From Candidatus Rokuibacteriota bacterium (GTDB lineage Bacteria > Methylomirabilota > Methylomirabilia > Rokubacteriales > CSP1-6), in NCBI GenBank assembly GCA_003220685.1, contig QHTE01000060.1, forward strand, positions 41,416-105,415: a DNA stretch of 64,000 bases, read 5' to 3'. Below the pieces are notes generated by a model. The model ran no database searches and was not told where the DNA came from. It saw only the letters and a list, made by a program, of their open reading frames with translations. The position numbers and the translations under genes are program-made. Below, one piece after another: positions 58,392-64,000 of the stretch (the first letter of the stretch is position 1; each line of letters starts with the position of its first letter).

Positions 58392-59881
58392 ACATGGACG
58401 TCCTGGTTTCGCTGTCGAAGCGGCGCGGCTTCGTCTTCCAGTCGAGCGAGATCTACGGGGGCACGGGCTCGTGCTGGGACTACGGTCCCCTGGGCGTGGA
58501 GCTCAAGAACAACATCAAACGCGTGTGGTGGCGTGACTTCGTGCAGAGCCGCGCGGACATGGTCGGCATCGACGCGTCGATCCTCATGCACCCGACGGTG
58601 TGGAAGGCGAGCGGCCACCTGGATCTTTTCACCGATCCCATGGTCGACTGCCGCGAGTGCAAGCATCGCTTCCGCGCCGATCACGTGGACGAGTCGCCAT
58701 GGGTCCACTACTGCCCCGCCACCAAGGGCAACAAGTTCACGATCCCGGCGGGCGAGCCGTGCGGCCACTGCGGACAGCGACGGACGCTTTGTCCCAATTG
58801 CGGCAGGGGCCAGCTGACGGCGCCGCGCCAGTTCAACCTGATGTTCAAGACGTTCATGGGCCCCGTCGAAGACGAGGCGGCGGTCACCTATCTCCGTCCC
58901 GAGACCGCGCAGGCGATGTTCGTCAACTTCGACAACGTGCTGCAGTCCATGCGGCTCAAGCTCCCGTTCGGCATCGCCCAGGCCGGCCGATCGTTCCGGA
59001 ACGAGATCACGCCGGGCAACTTCATCTTCCGCACGCGCGAGTTCGAGCAGATGGAGATCGAGTACTTCGTCAATCCGAACGATCGTGTCGACGGGCGTCC
59101 GGCCGACGAGTACTGGCACGAGCGGTGGATCGAGGACTGCATGGCGTGGTTCCGGCGCTACGGACTCTCGGCCGACAATCTGCGCCTGCGCGAGCACGAA
59201 CGCGACGAGCTGGCGCATTACGCGAAACGGACGGTCGACATCGAGTACAGGTTCCCGATCGGCTGGAGCGAGCTGATGGGAATCGCCAACCGCACCGACT
59301 ACGACTTGAAGCAGCACGCCAAGTGGAGCGGCAAGTCACTCTCGTACTTCGACGAGGAGCGCAAGGAGCACGTGGTGCCCTACGTCGTCGAGCCTGCCGC
59401 CGGCGTGGACCGCGCGCTGCTCGCCTTCATGGCCGACGCCTACCGGGAGGAAGAGGTGCGCGGCGAGAAGCGGGTGGTCCTCAAATTCCACCCTGAGCTG
59501 GCGCCGATCAAAGTCGCCGTGATGCCGCTTCTGAAGAAGCGCGACGACATCGTGCGCGTCGCGCACACGATCCGGGCCGACCTCGCCAGGCATTGGCGCG
59601 TCGTCTACGACGACACGGCGGCCATCGGTCGGCTCTATCGGCGTCAGGACGAGGTCGGTACGCCCTACTGCGTGACGGTCGACGTCCAGACCGTCGGGGC
59701 CAGCGAGCGCGGAGAGGCGGGCGACTCCCGAGTGACCATCCGCGATCGGGACTCGATGGAGCAGGTGAGGGTGCCGATCGCGGAGCTCGGCACAGTGTTC
59801 CGTGAGCTTCTCGACGGCGCGCCGTGGTCCCAGGTCGCGCGGCGCTACCCCGCGCCGGCGACTAGGGCGTCTGGCCCTTGA
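58388..59881 (+). CDS. glyQS: Glycyl-tRNA synthetase (single-chain, alpha2 type)
   Basis: A 497-residue class II synthetase of the single-polypeptide type, not the two-subunit glyQ/glyS form. SCWDYGPLGVELKNNIKR is the family N-terminal segment, a zinc-type CRECKHRF...CGHC...CPNC insertion follows near 95-140, motif 2 is FRNEITPGNFIFRTREFEQME, and PAAGVDRALLAFM is motif 3. A C-terminal anticodon-binding domain ends the protein. The ATG overlaps the recO stop. Its own stop overlaps the end of the convergent penicillin-binding protein gene by 20 bases. This form is shared with many bacteria and with archaea. Confidence 0.93.
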   Translation: MNMDVLVSLSKRRGFVFQSSEIYGGTGSCWDYGPLGVELKNNIKRVWWRDFVQSRADMVGIDASILMHPTVWKASGHLDLFTDPMVDCRECKHRFRADHVDESPWVHYCPATKGNKFTIPAGEPCGHCGQRRTLCPNCGRGQLTAPRQFNLMFKTFMGPVEDEAAVTYLRPETAQAMFVNFDNVLQSMRLKLPFGIAQAGRSFRNEITPGNFIFRTREFEQMEIEYFVNPNDRVDGRPADEYWHERWIEDCMAWFRRYGLSADNLRLREHERDELAHYAKRTVDIEYRFPIGWSELMGIANRTDYDLKQHAKWSGKSLSYFDEERKEHVVPYVVEPAAGVDRALLAFMADAYREEEVRGEKRVVLKFHPELAPIKVAVMPLLKKRDDIVRVAHTIRADLARHWRVVYDDTAAIGRLYRRQDEVGTPYCVTVDVQTVGASERGEAGDSRVTIRDRDSMEQVRVPIAELGTVFRELLDGAPWSQVARRYPAPATRASGP

Positions 59882-62087
59882 GGGGAGAGTTGGCGGCCGA
59901 CGGGGTGCCCAGTACGGGCACCGGACTGGTCGGCGGGTTCGGCGCTGACGGCTGCCCGGGCGCGGAGCTCGGTGGCTGTGGCGTCACGGCCGGCAGCGTC
60001 GCGGCCGACGGCGTCGAGGCCTGGGGCGCCGCGGCCGGCGGCGACGAGGCCGGCGGCAGCGCCTGGACTCTGGGCTGCCCCACACCGTTGCACGCCATCC
60101 CCGACTCGGTGCCCTTGACGAACGCCATCGGCACGGGCCGGAGGCACTCACCCGATGCGTCTTCGTCGACGAGCATCGATACGACGTGGTCGGGAACCGG
60201 GAAATCTTCTTTGGGGCTATTGCCGAGAACTTTGCCCATGTAGGTGACCCAGATCGGAACCGCGACGCGAGAGCCGGTCTCGTCCTTGCCGAGACTGCGC
60301 GGCCGATCGTAGCCGACCCACACACCCGTGGCGAGCCGCGGCGTGAACCCGACGAACCAGGCATTCGAGTAGTCGTTGGTCGTCCCGGTCTTCGCAGCGA
60401 CCGGGCGGCCCAGGCCCTTCGCCGCCTGGCCGGTGCCGCGCTCGACCACGCCGCGGAGCATCTGCGTGATCACGTAGGCCGTTTCGGGCGCCAGCGCCTC
60501 GCGGCCTTCGGGGACGTGCTCCTCGAGGAGCTTGCCCTGCGCGTCGGTGACGTAGCGAATCGTCACCGGAGGCATCCAGACGCCCTGGTTGGCGAGCGTG
60601 CCGTAGGCCGACGTTATCTCGAGGAGTGAAACGTCCGAGGTGCCGAGCGCCAGGCTCAGATTGACGTCGAGCGGGCTCGTGATGCCCAGGCGCCGCGCGA
60701 CCTGGATGGTCTTCGCGAGTCCGATTCGCTCCTGAAGCTTGACGGTCACCACGTTCACGGACTCCTCGATGGCCTGCTGGAGCGTGGTGGCCCCGCGGAA
60801 CTTGCGATCGTAGTTCTCGGGCTTCCAGACCTGGCCGTTCTTGCCGACGGCGAAAGACACCGGCGAGTCCTCGATCTGCGAGGCGGGGGTGAATCCAGCC
60901 TCGAGCGCGGCGATGTAAATGAACGGCTTGAACGCGGAGCCAGGCTGCCGCTTGGCCTGCACCGCCCGATTGAACTCGCTGCGGAAGAAGTCGGATCCGC
61001 CGACCATGGCCTTCACGTAGCCGGTCTGCGGCTCGACGGTGACCACCGCGCCCTCGGGCGTTTCTCCCGGACGGCCCTGCGGCGAGCCGGTACGGCCCTG
61101 CAGCGCCTTCAGGCCTTCGCGGAGCGACTGCTCGGCGGTGAGCTGCATCGTCGGGTTCAGGGTCGTGTAGACGTTGAGGCCACCCTTGAGGACCAGGTCG
61201 GGCCCGTACTTCGCTTCGAGCGTCTGCTGGACGTAGTCGATGAAGTACTGGCCGGTCGTCCGGCGCCGCTCCGGCGGGATCAGGCCGAGGTCGGTCTTCG
61301 CCAGGCGCTTGGCCTCCTCGTCCTTGATGGTCCCGAAGTCGACCATCCGTCGCAGCACGACCTCGCGCCGGCGCTTGGCCGCCTCGGGCCGCTCGAACGG
61401 CGAGTAATTCGTCGGCGCCCGCGGCAGTCCGGCGAGCAACGCCGATTCGCGCACGGTCAACTCGGAGACGCTCTTGCCGAAGTAGGTCCGCGCCGCCGCC
61501 TCGACCCCGTACGAGCCGGAGCCGAAGTAGACCTGGTTCAGGTACATCTCAAGGATCCGGTCCTTGGAGTATCGCCGCTCGAGCTCCATGGCCAGGACGG
61601 CCTCTCTGAGCTTCCGCTCGAGGCTTTTGTCAGGAGTGAGAAAGAGCACCTTCGTGAGCTGCTGGGTGATGGTGCTCCCGCCCTCGACGATCCGTCCGCG
61701 TCGGTAGTTCTGAACCACCGCCCGCGCCACCCCGATCGGGTCGATCCCCCAGTGCGAGTAGAACCGGCGGTCTTCGGTGGCTAGGATCGCGTCGCGCAGC
61801 GACTGGGGGATCTGCGCGAGGGGCACCAGGATGCGGCGCTCCACGTGCAGCTCGGTGATCGCCTCGTCGTTGTCGTCGTAGATCTTGGTGCCCTGGATGG
61901 GCTGCAACGTCTCGAGGGCGGAGACCGAGGGGAGCGAGCGAGGGAGAATCGTGAAAGCCCAGAGCGCTGCGACGCCCAGGACCAGCAGGCCGAGCAGGGT
62001 CAGACCCCCGATGCCGATGAGCACCCGGCGGAACCAGCGGCGGCGCCACAGCGGAGGCTTCGGAGGGCGGCCCGTCGCGACAGCCAT
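59862..62087 (-). CDS. Class A penicillin-binding protein (PBP1A-type)
   Basis: A 741-residue bifunctional peptidoglycan synthase. One N-terminal membrane helix (about 20-45) is followed by a GT51 transglycosylase domain with ATEDRRFYSHWGIDP, EGGSTITQQLTK and RKLREAVLAMELE, then a transpeptidase with SAFKPF (active-site Ser), ESVN and KTGTTNDYSNAWF. After about residue 670 comes a ~60-residue Ala/Pro/Ser-rich tail, which is longer than usual and likely disordered. The start ATG 62087 is near the membrane helix. It acts in the periplasm from the inner membrane. It is divergent from tyrS, and its stop runs 20 bases into the end of the convergent glyQS gene. Confidence 0.92.
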   Translation of the reverse strand: MAVATGRPPKPPLWRRRWFRRVLIGIGGLTLLGLLVLGVAALWAFTILPRSLPSVSALETLQPIQGTKIYDDNDEAITELHVERRILVPLAQIPQSLRDAILATEDRRFYSHWGIDPIGVARAVVQNYRRGRIVEGGSTITQQLTKVLFLTPDKSLERKLREAVLAMELERRYSKDRILEMYLNQVYFGSGSYGVEAAARTYFGKSVSELTVRESALLAGLPRAPTNYSPFERPEAAKRRREVVLRRMVDFGTIKDEEAKRLAKTDLGLIPPERRRTTGQYFIDYVQQTLEAKYGPDLVLKGGLNVYTTLNPTMQLTAEQSLREGLKALQGRTGSPQGRPGETPEGAVVTVEPQTGYVKAMVGGSDFFRSEFNRAVQAKRQPGSAFKPFIYIAALEAGFTPASQIEDSPVSFAVGKNGQVWKPENYDRKFRGATTLQQAIEESVNVVTVKLQERIGLAKTIQVARRLGITSPLDVNLSLALGTSDVSLLEITSAYGTLANQGVWMPPVTIRYVTDAQGKLLEEHVPEGREALAPETAYVITQMLRGVVERGTGQAAKGLGRPVAAKTGTTNDYSNAWFVGFTPRLATGVWVGYDRPRSLGKDETGSRVAVPIWVTYMGKVLGNSPKEDFPVPDHVVSMLVDEDASGECLRPVPMAFVKGTESGMACNGVGQPRVQALPPASSPPAAAPQASTPSAATLPAVTPQPPSSAPGQPSAPNPPTSPVPVLGTPSAANSPLKGQTP

Positions 62088-62172
62088 CACCCGAACATTA
62101 TAGGCCCCCGAGGGCCCAGGAACCGCTCGTTGCCTTGCACCCCTAGAATCGCTGTGATACAACGCCGATGCC

Positions 62173-63426
62173 TTGAGCCTCGTGGAATTCCGCTCCGTCG
62201 ACGAGCAGCTTCCGATCATCAGACGAGGGGCCGCCGACATCATCGTGGAGGCCGAGCTCGTCCAGAAGCTCGAGCGCTCTCGCCGCACCCGGACGCCGCT
62301 CCGGGTCAAGCTCGGACTCGACCCGACCGCGCCGGATCTGCATCTGGGGCACACGGTGGTGCTGCGGAAGCTCCGGGACTTCCAGGACCTCGGTCATCAG
62401 ATCATCGTGATCATCGGCGACTTCACCGGATTGATCGGCGATCCGACCGGGCGCTCGGAGACCCGCAAGCCGCTCACACGCAACGAGATCCTCGCGAACG
62501 CGGAGACGTACCGCGCGCAGCTCGGCAAGGTCATCGACATGGCGCGCACGCGTGTCGAGTTCAACTCGACGTGGCTCGGCCGGTTGACCTTCGAGAACGT
62601 CATCCGCGAAGCGGCGAATCTGACGGTGGCGCGCATGCTCCAGCGCGAGGACTTCGCCGCGCGCTACATCGCCGAGCGGCCGATCAGCCTGCACGAGTTC
62701 CTGTATCCGATCGCGCAGGCGTACGACTCGGTCGCGCTGAACGCCGACGTCGAGATGGGAGGCACCGATCAGACCTTCAATCTGCTGGTCGGCCGCGACC
62801 TGCAGCGCGCACACGGCCAGGAGCCGCAGATCGCGCTGACGGTGCCGCTGCTCGAGGGGCTCGACGGCGTGCAGAAGATGTCCAAAAGCTACGGCAACTA
62901 CGTCGGCATCAACGAGAAGCCGGAGGACATCTACGGCAAGCTCATGTCGGTCTCGGACGCGATGATGTGGCGCTACTTCGAATTGCTCACGCGCGTTCCG
63001 GAATCCGAGATCGGCGCGCTCCGGTCCGGGCATCCGATGGAGGCCAAGAAGCGCCTCGCCCGGACGATCACCGCGCAGTATCACGGCGAGCGTGGCGCCG
63101 TCGACGCGGAGGAGCATTTCGCGCGCGTTCACCAGCAGCGCGACATGCCCGAGGAGATCGAAACGGCTCGCGTGCCGGCGAGCGGAGCGGCCGGCGGCAA
63201 GGGATTTCCGCCCAAAGGCTCAGCATGGCCGGTCTGGCTCGTGCTCAAGGAAGCGGGGCTCGTGCCGTCGACGTCCGAAGCGCGGCGCATGATCCAGCAG
63301 GGCGCGGTGGAAGTCGATCGCCGCCGGGTCGCGAGCACCGAAGAGACGCTCGCCCCCGGGGGGGCGTACCTGATCCAGGTGGGCAAACGGCGCTTCAAAC
63401 GCGTCGTCCTCGAGGGGGCTGGCTAA
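62173..63426 (+). CDS. tyrS: Tyrosyl-tRNA synthetase
   Basis: A 417-residue class I synthetase. The HIGH-like motif is PTAPDLHLGH near residue 51, GRSETRKPLT and EMGGTDQTFNLLVGRD form the tyrosine-binding site, and the KMSKS motif is QKMSKSYGN near 236. A C-terminal S4-like RNA-binding domain (EARRMIQQGAVEVDRRRV) follows. The start is not certain: TTG 62173 is the longest, GTG 62182 is next; no ribosome binding site decides. The gene is divergent from PBP1A and is followed closely by the rRNA promoter. It charges tRNA-Tyr in the cytosol. Confidence 0.93.
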   Translation: MSLVEFRSVDEQLPIIRRGAADIIVEAELVQKLERSRRTRTPLRVKLGLDPTAPDLHLGHTVVLRKLRDFQDLGHQIIVIIGDFTGLIGDPTGRSETRKPLTRNEILANAETYRAQLGKVIDMARTRVEFNSTWLGRLTFENVIREAANLTVARMLQREDFAARYIAERPISLHEFLYPIAQAYDSVALNADVEMGGTDQTFNLLVGRDLQRAHGQEPQIALTVPLLEGLDGVQKMSKSYGNYVGINEKPEDIYGKLMSVSDAMMWRYFELLTRVPESEIGALRSGHPMEAKKRLARTITAQYHGERGAVDAEEHFARVHQQRDMPEEIETARVPASGAAGGKGFPPKGSAWPVWLVLKEAGLVPSTSEARRMIQQGAVEVDRRRVASTEETLAPGGAYLIQVGKRRFKRVVLEGAG

Positions 63427-63430
63427 GAGC

Positions 63431-63459
63431 TTGACAAGCCTCGGGGTGATCCGTATAGT
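63431..63459 (+). promoter_or_regulatory. rRNA operon promoter
   Basis: TTGACA at 63431-63436 and TATAGT at 63454-63459 with 17-bp spacing, a near-consensus sigma-70 promoter and the strongest in the window. It starts only five bases after the tyrS stop. Transcription should begin about 63466, giving a ~205-nt leader before 16S rRNA. Confidence 0.85.
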
Positions 63460-63526
63460 CAGGCGTTGCCTCGCGGAGACGTGGGGCAGTCAGCAGTAGG
63501 CCCGGTCACTTCCAAGCTGACCGTAG

Positions 63527-63538
63527 TGCTCTTTGAAA
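63527..63538 (+). promoter_or_regulatory. boxA antitermination element in the rRNA leader
   Basis: TGCTCTTTGAAA in the leader matches the boxA core (TGCTCTTTA) that recruits Nus factors to rRNA transcripts. It lies about 60 nt after the predicted start of transcription, with a nearby possible hairpin (63501-63524). Confidence 0.75.
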
Positions 63539-63670
63539 GCCAAATATGCTACTGGCTCACCGAAAAGGTGTGAGCACCATCCGGTTCTAACGAGTACCTT
63601 GCGCTCGGCCGAGTGACTGCAATGTAGTTCGCAGTAACACGTTCGAGCTTGAGGACCAGGTTCATCGCTT

Positions 63671-64000
<330 letters not shown>

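Overview
The window is about 64 kb of very GC-rich DNA from a Gram-negative bacterium. It encodes a C-terminal-Phe beta-barrel porin, lipid-linked polysaccharide assembly genes and a class A penicillin-binding protein. Gene content (many flavin-dependent LLM oxidoreductases, a CaiB/BaiF CoA transferase, amidohydrolase-2, SDRs, ABC solute-binding proteins, many hybrid histidine kinases) and the 5' end of a 16S rRNA gene at the right edge give the impression of an uncultivated soil or subsurface lineage of the Rokubacteria/Methylomirabilota kind. That placement is an impression and was not computed.

Layout. (1) About 1-18490, plus strand: a tightly packed exopolysaccharide locus. It holds a NodB deacetylase, Wzy-like polymerase/ligase, CapK-like adenylate-forming enzyme, DUF362 protein, Wzx-like flippase, two GT4 and one GT2 glycosyltransferases, a heparinase/alginate-lyase-fold protein, a methyltransferase, an AsnB-type amidotransferase, an AlgD-like nucleotide-sugar 6-dehydrogenase and a secreted right-handed beta-helix protein. 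Most start codons overlap the previous stop (ATGA, GTGA, TGATG), so this is one translationally coupled operon entering from the left. A scar of two small ORF remnants sits at 11259-11605. (2) 18477-28116: a small zinc-ribbon protein, a MASE1-PAS-HisKA protein without an ATPase domain, a REC-HisKA-ATPase-REC hybrid kinase, an HNH-like zinc protein, an acyltransferase, a second beta-helix protein with two C-terminal lectin-like repeats, and a cupin. Three promoters here share a 17-bp upstream box followed by a sigma-54 -24/-12 element. (3) 28212-43481: metabolic genes (LLM oxidoreductases, SDRs, a ThDP enzyme with a CoA transferase, an amidohydrolase, a deacetylase, a Rieske ferredoxin with its reductase) with two more signalling genes that also have sigma-54-like promoters. 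A solute-binding protein gene is broken around a 109-bp duplication. (4) 43614-52044: envelope and transport: a dipeptide-type solute-binding protein, an OmpR-type two-component system, an HTH protein, a porin and an FG-GAP secreted protein. (5) 52164-63426: housekeeping genes (hisS, aspS, phoH, ybeY, era, recO, glyQS, PBP1A, tyrS), again with overlapping starts. (6) 63427-64000: rRNA promoter, leader with boxA, and the first ~330 nt of 16S rRNA.

How it fits together. The left locus probably makes, polymerises and tailors a uronate-containing, possibly alginate-like polymer. A sigma-54-dependent regulatory layer controls at least one extracellular beta-helix protein and several signalling proteins. 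The most interesting observations are the shared upstream box plus sigma-54 promoters, the kinase-like protein whose ATPase domain is replaced by an Arg-rich module, and the uronate-polymer gene set.
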